Positions 23,853 through 36,150 of a DNA stretch of 64,000 nucleotides are shown one piece after another. Source of the stretch: Aurantimicrobium minutum (GTDB taxonomy: Bacteria; Actinomycetota; Actinomycetes; Actinomycetales; Microbacteriaceae). Location: the NCBI RefSeq assembly GCF_029893825.1, contig NZ_JARXXV010000001.1:496001-560000 (forward strand), in the 5' to 3' direction. The notes under the pieces are model-generated. The model was not told the origin of the DNA. It made no database searches and saw only the letters and a program-made list of their open reading frames with translations. Every line of letters starts with the position of its first letter. The first letter of the stretch is position 1. The translations under genes were made by a program, and so were the position numbers.

Positions 23853-24739
23853 CAGCTGTCATCTCCTTCGCTCAAATCGTCGTTATCTATCTCAGTGTAT
23901 TCGGGCAGCTCTGCGGTATTTGAGCGAGAGAGAGCCAACACAGCACCAAGCTCTGCCTTAGTCAGGTCGCGCATGTGCCCAACAGGAAGTGTTCCTAAGT
24001 TCAATGGGCCAAAAGCGCGGCGGACGAGTTCTAGCACTGGATGACCAACTTCTTTAAGCATGCGTCTGACAATGCGGTTGCGCCCAGAGTGCAGGGTAAT
24101 TTCCACCAGTGAAGACTCTCCACTGTTGGAAGTCGACAGGAGTCTGGCTTTATCCGCTTGGATGAAACCGTCGCTGAGGTCAAAACCTTTAGTGAGCTTT
24201 GAGAGTGTTTGTGGAGTGACCTTGCCACGCACTTTGGCGATGTATGTCTTCTGCACACCGAAAGAGGGATGAGCAAGCACATGTGCCAGATCTCCATCGT
24301 TCGTGAGAATCAGCAACCCACTGGTGTCTTGGTCCAGACGTCCCACATAAAAGAGACGTTCCTCATAGTCGCGGGTGAAGTCAGACAAATCTGGACGGCC
24401 TCGGTCGTCAGCCATTGAACTCACTACGCCCACAGGCTTATTCAGAATCAAGTACCGCTTGGATGTATCAACCTGCACAGGGATTCCGTCAACAGTGACC
24501 TCATCAACTTCAGGGTCAACTCGAAGACCGGGCTCGGTAACGAGCTTCCCGTTCACGGCAACACGGCCTTCAGCAATCATGTTCTCGGCAACTCGGCGAG
24601 AAGCAACACCCGCAGCAGCCATGACTTTTTGGATACGGATACCTTCAGGAGCTGCAGAAACATCCCAGTCCGCAATGGGTGGACGGTCTGAGTTTTTCAC
24701 TCCGTCGGGAAGTGGATCCCCACTACGAAGCGTCGACAT
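23852..24739 (-). CDS. rluB: 23S rRNA pseudouridine synthase RluB/RsuA family
   Basis: A 295-residue enzyme. It has a short linker, an S4 RNA-binding domain (RIQKVMAAAGVASRRVAENMIAEGRVAVNG) and a catalytic domain with the aspartate motif GRLDQDTSGLL. SGRNRIVRRML is the RsuA-type C-terminal motif. Likely modifies 23S rRNA in the peptidyl-transferase region. The ATG at 24739 lies within the end of scpB (17-base overlap) with AAGAAGG six bases upstream; an upstream extension to 24790 reads non-homologous residues. Confidence 0.93.
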   Translation of the reverse strand: MSTLRSGDPLPDGVKNSDRPPIADWDVSAAPEGIRIQKVMAAAGVASRRVAENMIAEGRVAVNGKLVTEPGLRVDPEVDEVTVDGIPVQVDTSKRYLILNKPVGVVSSMADDRGRPDLSDFTRDYEERLFYVGRLDQDTSGLLILTNDGDLAHVLAHPSFGVQKTYIAKVRGKVTPQTLSKLTKGFDLSDGFIQADKARLLSTSNSGESSLVEITLHSGRNRIVRRMLKEVGHPVLELVRRAFGPLNLGTLPVGHMRDLTKAELGAVLALSRSNTAELPEYTEIDNDDLSEGDDS

Positions 24740-25352
24740 CAAAGCCTTCTTGACCGTCAGGCAGTAATGGTGAAATAAGTGGGAGCTCATCTAGCGAGTT
24801 AATTCCCAGCTGCTGAAGCAACAAGTCGCTGGTGCCATAAAGAATGGCTCCGGTCTCAGCATCACTGGAGACTTCGGTAATGAGACCACGGCTGAGAAGT
24901 GTGCGAACGACGGAGTCCACGTTCACTGCACGAATCTGTGCAATTTGTCCGCGACTAATGGGCTGCTTGTAGGCAATAACAGCCAAAGTTTCCAACGCAG
25001 CTTGGGAAAGCTTGGTGGGGTTTTGAGTCAGAACAAAGTCAGCAACAACGTGGTCGTAGCTTTCTCGCACATACAAACGCCAACCGCCGCCAACTTCACG
25101 CAGTTCGAAACCTCGCTCGACTCCCCCGTTGGCACCGTTGTAATCATTAACGAGGTTTTCTATGGCCTGCTTCACTGCCTTCACCGGAACACTCATCGCT
25201 GTTGCGATGGACACCAGGGACTGAGGTTCATCTGCAATCATCAAGATTGCCTCGATCGCGCGCTCTACATCGACGACAGGAACGTGTTGTGCAGTCGCCT
25301 CGTCAACGATGTCTTCGACAGTCAGTTCTGTTGTTTCTTCATTAGCGGTCAT
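24723..25352 (-). CDS. scpB: Segregation and condensation protein B
   Basis: A 209-residue winged-helix protein of the SMC-ScpAB condensin. Conserved blocks are AIEAILMIADEPQSLVSIA, ALETLAVIAYKQPISRGQIAQIRAVNVDSVVRTLLSRGLI and YGTSDLLLQQLGI. The frame is open upstream to 25517, but only from the ATG at 25352 does it resemble ScpB. That ATG overlaps scpA by 11 bases with GGGGGC upstream. Works with ScpA and SMC in chromosome compaction. Confidence 0.94.
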   Translation of the reverse strand: MTANEETTELTVEDIVDEATAQHVPVVDVERAIEAILMIADEPQSLVSIATAMSVPVKAVKQAIENLVNDYNGANGGVERGFELREVGGGWRLYVRESYDHVVADFVLTQNPTKLSQAALETLAVIAYKQPISRGQIAQIRAVNVDSVVRTLLSRGLITEVSSDAETGAILYGTSDLLLQQLGINSLDELPLISPLLPDGQEGFDVDAS

Positions 25353-26181
25353 AATCTGCCCCCAAGTTGGCAAGGTTTTCATCGGACCAGTTGGTTGCGG
25401 TCCATTCGATAGTGAGATCACCCAGCGGCTCATCCTGGGCAAAGGAAATTGCAGCGTGACGGTAGAGCTCCAACACCGCCAGGAATCTTGCCACGATGAC
25501 ACCAGCAACAGCCGCATCAGCTACGAGCTCTCGGAACGTCATCGGTTTACCCTGGCGAAGTTTTGTCACCACAGTTGCCGCCTGTTCACGGATACTCACC
25601 AAAGGAGCATGCAAGTGATCCAGTCCCACCACGGGAATCTCACGCGGCGCCATGGCCAGCATGGCCAACGCCGCGAAGTCCTCAACACTGGTGTTCCAGA
25701 TCAGTTCAGGAACTTGTTTACGGAAACGATCTTCCAAACGAACAGTTCTGACGTGACGAGTGGATTCAGCATCCATGTTTTCACTGAACCACTTGGCAAC
25801 ATCTTTGAAAGCCCGGTATTGAAGCAGTCGTGCAAAGAGCAGATCACGCGCCTCGAACAATGCAGCATCTTCAGCGTCAACAACTTCACCCTGAGGCAAT
25901 AAGCCTGCAACCTTGAGATCAAGAAGTGTTGCAGCAATGACGAGAAACTCAGTTGCGGCATCTAGTTCTTTTTCAAGATCCAGCGTGCGCAAGTACTGAA
26001 TGAACTCATCTGTCACGACGCTCAAAGAAATCTCGGTGATGTCGAGTTCATGCTTAGAAATCAGGTTGAGCAGAAGATCAAAGGGGCCTTCAAATTCCCC
26101 CACAGCAACACGAAAACCGCCGTCAACGACTTCTTCAGAAACGTTGACAGCGTCAGTGGTGGGCTCGCTAAGCGACGACAC
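25342..26181 (-). CDS. scpA: Segregation and condensation protein A
   Basis: A 279-residue kleisin that bridges SMC heads. FEGPFDLLLNLISKHELDIT (about 29-48) is the N-terminal signature and the C-terminal winged helix is present (VTKLRQGKPMTFRELV). The start is GTG at 26181, overlapping the parA stop by 14 bases; its Shine-Dalgarno is weak, so translational coupling to parA is likely. Part of xerD-parA-scpA-scpB. Confidence 0.94.
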   Translation of the reverse strand: MSSLSEPTTDAVNVSEEVVDGGFRVAVGEFEGPFDLLLNLISKHELDITEISLSVVTDEFIQYLRTLDLEKELDAATEFLVIAATLLDLKVAGLLPQGEVVDAEDAALFEARDLLFARLLQYRAFKDVAKWFSENMDAESTRHVRTVRLEDRFRKQVPELIWNTSVEDFAALAMLAMAPREIPVVGLDHLHAPLVSIREQAATVVTKLRQGKPMTFRELVADAAVAGVIVARFLAVLELYRHAAISFAQDEPLGDLTIEWTATNWSDENLANLGADYDR

Positions 26182-27028
26182 CGCGTTCGATCAGTTCGCG
26201 AGCAAGTTGGCGATATGCCTTGGCAGAGGCATGCTCTGGCGCAAACTCCGTGATGGGGACTCCAGCTACTGAAGCATCTGGGAACTTCACTGTGCGACCA
26301 ATGACGGTATCGGTGACCTTGTCACCGAAGGTTTCAACTACACGTTCCATCACTTCTTGTGAGTGCAAAGTTCGGGGGTCATACATTGTGGGAACAATGG
26401 CATCGAGTTCAATGGCAGGGTTGAGGCGTTCCTTAACCTTGTCAATGGTCTCGATCAACAGTGCAACACCACGCAAAGCAAAGAACTCAGTTGCCAAAGG
26501 AATAATCACACCGTGAGCAGCAGTCAGCGAGTTCACCGTCAACAGACCCAGCGATGGCTGGCAGTCGATGAAGATAACGTCATAGTCGTTCTTCACCTGG
26601 CGAAGAACACCAGCAAGAATTTGCTCACGTGCAACCTCGTTGATGAGGTGAACTTCTGCAGCAGAGAGATCGATATTGGCAGGAATGACGTCGAGATTTG
26701 GAACCTTGGAATGCTGAATAGCACTCTTGGTGTCCTTAACCGAACCGCGCATGAGGTCATAGATGGTAGGAACATCATGGGTTTGGATTCCCAAACCTGC
26801 AGAGAGTGCACCTTGAGGATCGAAATCTACTGCGAGCACTTTACGACCGTACTCGGCCAGAGAAGCTGCCAGGTTAATACTCGTGGTTGTCTTTCCCACA
26901 CCGCCCTTTTGGTTGGACATGGAAATGATGCGCGCAGGACCGTGAGAGGGCAACGGAGCTGGTACGGGGAAGTCTTTCAAGGGACGTCCAGTTGGGCCGA
27001 CTTTCACGCCGTTCTTGTACGTAACCAC
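26168..27028 (-). CDS. ParA-family ATPase of the scp cluster
   Basis: A 286-residue deviant-Walker ATPase: ISMSNQKGGVGKTTTSINLA (about 35-54), VDFDPQGAL, IFIDCQPSLGLLT. It has a short proline-rich N-terminal lead (PVPAPLPSHGPAR). In Actinobacteria a ParA-like gene regularly sits between xerD and scpA (Rv1708 in Mycobacterium), distinct from the oriC parAB pair. GTG start with GGGGA eight bases upstream. Role in chromosome segregation is likely but the partner is unknown. Confidence 0.9.
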   Translation of the reverse strand: MVTYKNGVKVGPTGRPLKDFPVPAPLPSHGPARIISMSNQKGGVGKTTTSINLAASLAEYGRKVLAVDFDPQGALSAGLGIQTHDVPTIYDLMRGSVKDTKSAIQHSKVPNLDVIPANIDLSAAEVHLINEVAREQILAGVLRQVKNDYDVIFIDCQPSLGLLTVNSLTAAHGVIIPLATEFFALRGVALLIETIDKVKERLNPAIELDAIVPTMYDPRTLHSQEVMERVVETFGDKVTDTVIGRTVKFPDASVAGVPITEFAPEHASAKAYRQLARELIERGVVA

Positions 27029-27148
27029 TCGAGTGTCCCCACTGTGAGATTGAGCAAAATAGAGGCAACTAAGAGCATGTGCCCCAAACTACCGTGATGC
27101 TCATTCTAGCTAGAAAATAGGTCGAAAAAGGCGACACAGGTGCGTCAA

Positions 27149-28057
27149 TTACGTGGCCCGAGGATGAGCTGTCACATAGGTCTCACGCAGTGTATCTGCA
27201 GTCACCAATGTGTAGATCTGAGTGGTTGCAACTGAGGAATGCCCGAGGAGTTCTTGCACCACACGAACATCAGCACCACCTGCCAATAAATGTGTAGCAA
27301 AAGAGTGTCTAAATGTGTGTGGTGAGAGTTCAACATCGAGCTGCGCCCGCTCCCCCGCTTCCCGAATGATGAGCCATGCCATTTGTCTACTCACCCGAGC
27401 ACCGCGAGGTCCCAAAAACAATGCTGGTGTGGACTTTCCTCGGGAGGAGAACACGGGGCGAACCCGCACTAAATACGCATCGAGCGCAGCCTGAGCATAA
27501 GAACCCACAGGCACGATACGTTGCTTGCCTCCTTTGCCTCGCAAGCGAATCATGCCCTCACTCATGGTCACGTCATCCACGTTCAACCCAACAGCTTCAG
27601 AAATACGTGCACCGGTGGCATAGAGCAGTTCGAGAAGGGCCTTGTCTCTGACTCGAACCTCGTCAACACCGTCGGTTGCCGCGATCAATGCAGACATTTG
27701 GTCAACGGTGATTGCTTTAGGTAAGCGCTTGGGAAGTTTGGGCGGATTCAGATCAACGGTGACATTATCAGAAACAATGTTTTCTTCGAGCATGAACTTG
27801 TGGAAACCCTTGATGGAGCTCAGTGTGCGTGACTGGCTGGATGAAGTCAGTGGGCTTTCGGTGCGAGTTGCTAACCACTGAACATACGCGCTCACATTAA
27901 GGAGGGAGATGCGTGCTGCTTCCGTTATGCCATGTTCGCCCAACCAGGCCAAATAGGCATCAATATCTCTGGTGTAGGCGGCAACAGTGTTCTGGGACAG
28001 TCCGCGCTCAATGGCGACGTATCGCAGATAACTATCGCGAGCTCGTTGGAGATTCAT
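27149..28057 (-). CDS. xerD: Tyrosine recombinase XerD
   Basis: A 302-residue chromosome-dimer resolvase. The N-terminal SAM-like DNA-binding domain occupies about 1-100; the catalytic set is Arg151 (ATGARISE), Lys in GKGGK (174-178), His247 and Arg250 (HTFRHSFATH), His273 (LLGHSS) and the nucleophile Tyr282 (IYT). It acts with XerC at dif near the terminus. It follows the NUDIX gene by 20 bp. Its linkage to nudix-parA-scpAB is the conserved actinobacterial context and argues against an integrase of a mobile element. Confidence 0.94.
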   Translation of the reverse strand: MNLQRARDSYLRYVAIERGLSQNTVAAYTRDIDAYLAWLGEHGITEAARISLLNVSAYVQWLATRTESPLTSSSQSRTLSSIKGFHKFMLEENIVSDNVTVDLNPPKLPKRLPKAITVDQMSALIAATDGVDEVRVRDKALLELLYATGARISEAVGLNVDDVTMSEGMIRLRGKGGKQRIVPVGSYAQAALDAYLVRVRPVFSSRGKSTPALFLGPRGARVSRQMAWLIIREAGERAQLDVELSPHTFRHSFATHLLAGGADVRVVQELLGHSSVATTQIYTLVTADTLRETYVTAHPRAT

Positions 28058-28077
28058 GACACATACATCTCACAGAC

Positions 28078-28743
28078 TCACGCCTGCCAGGATGCTCCAG
28101 ATCCCAATGCATCTCGGTGCTCTCTCATACTCCAAGCGGCATCTCCAGGACGCAAGGTATCCCAACCACGGGCACGGGATGCATATGCATTGAGCACTGC
28201 TATTTGGAAGATGGAGTTGCTCACATTTCCCGACAACACTGCATCGTGGGCGTCATCGAGACTTACCCAGCGAAGTTCCATGTCCGCTTCTTCTTCACTT
28301 CGTTGAAAGGGAACAGGAGTGTTGTGGAGGTCACGAGCGAGGAAGATACGAACAATCTCATTAGATCCACCGGGCGAGGTGTAGTAGTCGGTGAGCACAG
28401 ACCATGAATCTGCCTCGAGATCCACCTCTTCAGCGAGTTCACGCTGTGCTGCCAGCAAGGCACTCTCTCCGGCAATATCGAGCAACCCTGCAGGAATCTC
28501 CCATTCACGTGTACGAATGGGGTGACGATACTGCTGGATAGCGATGAATCGATCGTTCTCATCCAATGCAAGCACCGCAACTGCACCTGTGTGATCAACA
28601 TAATCGCGCGCAATCACATGCCCGTTGTATTCAAATCGCTCGTGCTCGATATTCCACACACGACCGGTAAAAACAGTCTCGCGTTCGGTGATGGTCACCT
28701 CAGCAGGCAGGTCGATAAGACCTTCCTCATTGGTGGCAACCAC
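28078..28743 (-). CDS. NUDIX hydrolase, ADP-ribose pyrophosphatase type
   Basis: A 221-residue Nudix enzyme. After an N-terminal beta domain (VFTGRVWNIEHERFEY) comes the Nudix box around residues 95-120 (GLLDIAGE, then AAQRELAEEVDLEAD). The proline region and YYTSPGGSNE downstream match ADP-ribose pyrophosphatases (Rv1700 orthologue). The frame is open far upstream, inside pyrG, but the start must be GTG at 28743, one base after the pyrG stop, with AAAGG from the pyrG end as Shine-Dalgarno. Hydrolyses ADP-ribose to AMP and ribose phosphate (family knowledge). Confidence 0.9.
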   Translation of the reverse strand: MVATNEEGLIDLPAEVTITERETVFTGRVWNIEHERFEYNGHVIARDYVDHTGAVAVLALDENDRFIAIQQYRHPIRTREWEIPAGLLDIAGESALLAAQRELAEEVDLEADSWSVLTDYYTSPGGSNEIVRIFLARDLHNTPVPFQRSEEEADMELRWVSLDDAHDAVLSGNVSNSIFQIAVLNAYASRARGWDTLRPGDAAWSMREHRDALGSGASWQA

Positions 28744-28744
28744 G

Positions 28745-32120
<3,376 letters not shown>

Positions 32121-32124
<4 letters not shown>

Positions 32125-33032
32125 TTGCCAGGTCCTCGCCAGCCGGTGACAGGAAGGTCAAACTTTTCAACCAAGCGATCAGTAAAAGCTTCAGCATGCA
32201 GACGCGCAAGAAGCACCGGTGTGGGCGACTTCTTCACGATAACGCGAGCTCCTGGAGGCAAATTGCGGGTCCGGCGACCATCACACCATAAGACACCATG
32301 ACCGCTGCGGCGCTCCATGATTTCAACGGCAAAAACAGAATCAGGTCCGACAACCAGTGGACGAGCAAACAACGCATGTGCAGACAGTGGAACCAAAACC
32401 ATGGCGTCAACCGTGGGCCAAACAACAGGACCACCAGCAGAGAAGTTATAGGCCGTAGAACCTGTTGGGGTGCTCATCACGACACCATCGCAGCCAAAGC
32501 TAGACAATGGTCGGCGGTCAACCTCAATCACTACTTCCAGCATGCGTTCACGGCTTGCTTTCTCAACCGTGGCTTCATTGAGAGCCCACGTTTCGAATAC
32601 AACTTCGTTCGCGACCTTGACCCGAACAGAAAGCGTGGAACGCTGTTCAACTTGGTAGTCCTTGGCCAACACACGAGCGACCGTTTCAGGAATTGTGTCT
32701 CGCTCTGTTTCAGCTAAGAAACCCACATGGCCTGTATTGACACCCAACATGGGCACGTTTGCATCACGCAATAGTTCGGCTGCACGAAGAATGGTTCCAT
32801 CACCACCGACAACGATGGCGCACTCAATCTGTGAAACAGGAACATCACTGTCGAGCGTGGCAAGTGTTGTCAGCTCTGGAGCAAGTTCCTTAACCGGATT
32901 GACTTCAAGCTCACGCAAAACAGGTATGGCTCCCTGAGCCTGAATCTCCTGACACACCTGCACTGCCGCTTCAAGGGTGTCTTGCTGGGCTGCATGAGAG
33001 ACGACAAGAATGAAGCGTTGTTGTGCGCTCAT
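32121..33032 (-). CDS. nadK: NAD kinase
   Basis: A 303-residue ATP-NAD kinase supplying NADP. The GGDGT motif is in IVVGGDGTILRAAELL; the NE/D motif is ALNEATVEKAS, and STPTGSTAYNFSAGGP is diagnostic. Three in-frame starts are close together (33071, 33038, 33032). The last has AGGAG seven bases upstream; the ATG at 33038 overlaps the tlyA stop but sits only one base from that AGGAG. I therefore prefer 33032. Confidence 0.93.
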
Positions 33033-33034
33033 TG

Positions 33035-33835
33035 TCATGCTCCTGCCAGTTGATGAACTTGTTGAGTCCATTCTGACGGATTCGACTGACTATCTGCACG
33101 GAGCCAAAGCACATACTCGTGATTTCCTGCCCCACCCAAGATTGGGGAGGACAAGATGCCACACACACCCAACCCATTGTCAAAGGCAGACCAGAGCACT
33201 GCCATCACCGCATCTTCACGAAGCGCAGGGTTAGTCACGATGCCTTCTTTAACGCCAGTACGGCCAACCTCGAACTGAGGCTTCACCAAAAGGACGTAGT
33301 CCGCAGTGGGCGTGGCACATGCTTTGAGTGCTGCCATGACATGGGTTAAGGAGATGAAAGAAAGATCCGCAACCACAACATCTGCGACAAAGTCTTGCTT
33401 GACGAGTCCCGAAAGCTGACTCTGATCAAGGTTCTTCGCGTTGACTCCTTCCACAACCAGCACACGCTCATCTGAACGAATGCGTGGAGAGAGCTGGCCA
33501 TGACCCACATCGAGTGCAACGACGGGCTCTGCACCGCGTTCTAGAAGAACCTGAGTGAATCCCCCGGTGCTCGCCCCCACATCAAATGCAGCGCGTCCCT
33601 TGACGTCGATGTTGAACCCGTTGAGACCTGCGAGAAGTTTGTGCGCAGCACGAGAAACGTAGTGATCTGCGCCATCCACACTGAGTTCATCAGACGCTTC
33701 TACTTTTGTTGAGGGCTTATTGATGACTTTGCCGTCGATGCGAACAAAACCTTCAGCGATGAGGGTCGCAGCGTGACTGCGGGAACGCGCAAGTCCTCGT
33801 TCAGCAAGCGCAGCGTCTAGACGTTGACTAGTCAC
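33035..33835 (-). CDS. tlyA: TlyA-family rRNA 2'-O-methyltransferase
   Basis: A 266-residue protein: S4 RNA-binding domain at the start (QRLDAALAERGLARSRSHAATLIAEGFV) and a Rossmann methyltransferase (FDVGASTGGFTQVLLERGA, KPQFEVGR). Mycobacterial TlyA methylates 16S and 23S rRNA, which sensitises to capreomycin; TlyA also occurs as a hemolysin-like name without such activity. Start GTG at 33835 gives the family length; it lies eight bases inside the end of the upstream 54-codon gene, with no clear Shine-Dalgarno, so coupling is likely. Confidence 0.92.
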   Translation of the reverse strand: MTSQRLDAALAERGLARSRSHAATLIAEGFVRIDGKVINKPSTKVEASDELSVDGADHYVSRAAHKLLAGLNGFNIDVKGRAAFDVGASTGGFTQVLLERGAEPVVALDVGHGQLSPRIRSDERVLVVEGVNAKNLDQSQLSGLVKQDFVADVVVADLSFISLTHVMAALKACATPTADYVLLVKPQFEVGRTGVKEGIVTNPALREDAVMAVLWSAFDNGLGVCGILSSPILGGAGNHEYVLWLRADSQSNPSEWTQQVHQLAGA

Positions 33836-33992
33836 GGGCAGGAATGTCGCCGCCTTCGAGCTGAGCACGCAATTCGTCATAGAGCTTCGCATACCCTTCG
33901 GCACGCGTCTCTAGCGGCTGCCCTTCAACGACAGACAAAGCAGAGACGAGTTCGCCATCTGCGGGGTTCTGCGTGGTTTCAGGGGTGCTCAT
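33828..33992 (-). CDS. Small conserved protein upstream of tlyA (Rv1693-like position)
   Basis: A 54-codon open frame. The protein starts MSTPETTQNPADGELV and ends YDELRAQLEGGDIPARD. It is acidic, likely helical at its end, with no membrane segment. It overlaps the tlyA GTG by eight bases, and occupies the position of mycobacterial Rv1693, a small conserved gene between a HAD phosphatase and tlyA. This positional conservation and the coupling support a real gene. TAATCT lies six bases before the ATG, so the mRNA may be leaderless and this may be the promoter-proximal gene of the tlyA-nadK-recN-pyrG operon. Function unknown. Confidence 0.75.
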   Translation of the reverse strand: MSTPETTQNPADGELVSALSVVEGQPLETRAEGYAKLYDELRAQLEGGDIPARD

Positions 33993-34004
33993 AGTTCAAG
34001 ATTA
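33993..34004 (-). promoter_or_regulatory. Candidate -10 box for a leaderless start of the small-ORF/tlyA operon
   Basis: TAATCT, then TGAACT, then ATG. TTATAT about 17 bases further upstream is an alternative -10. No clear -35. Confidence 0.35.
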
Positions 34005-34023
34005 CCTCACGGTTGATATAAGA

Positions 34024-34056
34024 AAACCTTGCAGGAGAGACGATCCCGCAAGGTTT
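34024..34056 (-). terminator. Terminator of the prp operon
   Basis: Arms AAACCTTGC and GCAAGGTTT (9 bp) around 15 bases, followed on the minus strand by TTTTCTTATAT. It lies 20 bases after prpC and separates the prp genes from the tlyA operon. Confidence 0.8.
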
Positions 34057-34075
34057 AACTTATTTACCTCTGTGC

Positions 34076-35203
34076 TTATGAGAGGTGGCGCTCATCCACA
34101 CCGTTGTAGGCCGACAACGGGCGGATCAGGGCGTTTGCTTGGAGTTGCTCCATGATGTGAGCAGTCCAACCAGTGATTCGTGCTGCCACGAAGATGGGGG
34201 TAAAGGTCAGGGTGTCGAAACCCATCAAGTGATAAGCAGGACCTGAAGGATAATCAAGGTTTGGCATGATTCCCTTACGCTCGGTCATTGCAGCTTCAAG
34301 GCCTTCATAGAGGTCAAGAACATCTGGACGGTTGTAGTACTCAATGAGTTCAACCATAGATTTGCGCATAGTGGGAACTCGTGAGTCACCCTTCTTATAG
34401 ACACGGTGCCCAAAGCCCATGATTTTGCGCTTTTCCTCGAGAGCTTGCTCCAGCCATGCTTCAGCACGGGCAGCAGCGTCTGGGCCGAAACCAATCTCGT
34501 TAAAGATGTGCAACACAGCTTCGTTAGCACCACCGTGGAGTGGGCCCTTGAGCGCTCCAATTGCACCCGTGACGGCGGAGTAGAGGTCAGACAGAGTTGA
34601 GGTAATCACACGAGCAGTGAACGTTGAGGCATTGAATGAGTGCTCCGCATACAAAATCAGGGAGACACGGAATGCATCCACAACAACATCGTCTGGGATC
34701 TCACCAAAACTCATCCACAAGAAGTTTGCTGAATAATCCAGGTCATCACGTGGTTCAATGACTCCTTCTCCGCGACGGCGACGCTGGTCATAGGAAACAA
34801 TCGCGGGCAGCTTGGCAAACAATGTGATGCTCTTAGCTAGGTTGCCTTCAGGAGTGGAGTCATCTGTGTGAGGGTCTGATGCACCAATCACGCTGACTGC
34901 AGTGCGTACCACATCCATGGGGTGGGCAGTCAACGGAAGTTCGTCGATGACACGCTTTACGTTGATGTCCAAAGCACGCTGGGCACGCTCTGACTTTTGG
35001 AAACCAGCAAGTTCTGAAGCAGTAGGAAGTTCGCCGTGCCACAACAACCATGCAACTTCTTCAAAGCTTTTGCTAGCTGCAAGTTCCTGAACCGGATAAC
35101 CACGATACAGAAGAGAGTTGGTCTCAGGGTTCACCTTTGAAATAGCCGTTGCATCGACGACGACACCGGCAAGGCCTTTGAAAATCTGGGGTTGATCAGT
35201 CAT
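34076..35203 (-). CDS. prpC: 2-Methylcitrate synthase / citrate synthase
   Basis: A 375-residue citrate-synthase-family enzyme: GLAGVVVDATAISKV...YRGYPVQEL at the start, catalytic His in EHSFNASTF, GPLHGGANE, and the GFGHRVYKKGDSR segment. Its place beside prpB and prpD identifies the propionyl-CoA + oxaloacetate reaction of the methylcitrate cycle; it may also make citrate. Length fits bacterial type II methylcitrate synthases. GAGG lies about eight bases before the ATG. The gene ends in a terminator. Cytoplasmic. Confidence 0.92.
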   Translation of the reverse strand: MTDQPQIFKGLAGVVVDATAISKVNPETNSLLYRGYPVQELAASKSFEEVAWLLWHGELPTASELAGFQKSERAQRALDINVKRVIDELPLTAHPMDVVRTAVSVIGASDPHTDDSTPEGNLAKSITLFAKLPAIVSYDQRRRRGEGVIEPRDDLDYSANFLWMSFGEIPDDVVVDAFRVSLILYAEHSFNASTFTARVITSTLSDLYSAVTGAIGALKGPLHGGANEAVLHIFNEIGFGPDAAARAEAWLEQALEEKRKIMGFGHRVYKKGDSRVPTMRKSMVELIEYYNRPDVLDLYEGLEAAMTERKGIMPNLDYPSGPAYHLMGFDTLTFTPIFVAARITGWTAHIMEQLQANALIRPLSAYNGVDERHLS

Positions 35204-35238
35204 TGCATTTCCTCACAAGGTCAAAGATGAAGTCTGTA

Positions 35239-36150
35239 TTAGTGCTTGGTGTGGGTAGTCAGGTCAAAGTTGAAAATGCCTGAATCGAAGTGGTTGTAAG
35301 CCTCATAGTCGAGAGTTTCGTAGAGGTCAGCACGTGTTTGCATTTCAGAAACTGATGCCTGGAAGGATCCCGTTTCCTGCAACGAATCCAGCCCACGCAC
35401 TGCTGAACCCATCGCTAAACGAAGCAGCGATACGGGGTAGATCACAATGTTGATACCAATGTCAGAAAGTTGTTGCTTACTGAACAGCTCGCTCTTGCCG
35501 AATTCGGTCATGTTCGCCAAGACCGGAACATCGAGTGCTGCACGCATGGCGGCAAACTCCCCGAGGTCTTTCATCGCCTCAGGGAAGATAGCGTCAGCAC
35601 CAGCATCTACCAGCATCTTGGCCCGATCAATAGCAGCATCGAGGCCATCTACTGCGCGAATATCAGTGCGGGCCATGATGAGGAGGTTCTCATCACGACG
35701 AGCATCTACAGCTGCTTTAATGCGCTTAACGGCAGTGTCATTATCGACAACGTTCTTGCCATCTAAGTGACCACAACGCTTGGGGTTGTGTTGATCTTCG
35801 ATGTGCAGACCTGCAACACCAGCATCTTCGAGTGTCTGCACAGTTCGTGCCAGGTTGAGGGGTTCACCAAAACCTGTGTCTGCATCAATCAGTGCAGGAA
35901 GGTCTGTCATTCGAGCTATCTGCTGACCACGGCCAGCAACCTCAGTCAAAGTGGTCAGACCAATATCTGGTAGTCCTAGGTCTGCTGCCAAGACAGCACC
36001 CGAGATATATACGCCATCAAAACCCTTGCTCTGAATGAGCTTGGCCGAGAGCGGGTTGAAAGCTCCAGGGAACTGTAGAAGTTCACCGGAAGCTAACCGC
36101 TCACGAAAAATACGACGCTTTTCTGCGGGGGTTGTCTTGGCATACAGCAT
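35239..36150 (-). CDS. prpB: Methylisocitrate lyase
   Basis: A 303-residue member of the isocitrate lyase/PEP mutase superfamily that splits 2-methylisocitrate into succinate and pyruvate. Visible are LQFPGAFNPLSAKLIQ, the metal-binding aspartates in ALIDADTGFGE, and the active-site loop PKRCGHLDGK with the catalytic Cys (true PrpB usually has KKCGH). The ATG shares its A with the prpD stop (TAATG). Operon prpD-prpB-prpC, downstream of the GntR gene. Confidence 0.93.
   Translation of the reverse strand: MLYAKTTPAEKRRIFRERLASGELLQFPGAFNPLSAKLIQSKGFDGVYISGAVLAADLGLPDIGLTTLTEVAGRGQQIARMTDLPALIDADTGFGEPLNLARTVQTLEDAGVAGLHIEDQHNPKRCGHLDGKNVVDNDTAVKRIKAAVDARRDENLLIMARTDIRAVDGLDAAIDRAKMLVDAGADAIFPEAMKDLGEFAAMRAALDVPVLANMTEFGKSELFSKQQLSDIGINIVIYPVSLLRLAMGSAVRGLDSLQETGSFQASVSEMQTRADLYETLDYEAYNHFDSGIFNFDLTTHTKH

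Noticed and set aside
24740-24790. Longer N-terminus for rluB, and likewise upstream extensions of scpB (to 25517), the pyrG-side NUDIX gene (to 28965), gntR (to 38479) and prpE (from 38525)
   Set aside because: Each extension runs through the preceding gene or promoter in a foreign frame, while an internal start has a better ribosome site or exact coupling.
27149-28057. Tyrosine recombinase as an integrase of a mobile element
   Set aside because: Length, motifs and the nudix-xerD-parA-scpAB context identify housekeeping XerD.
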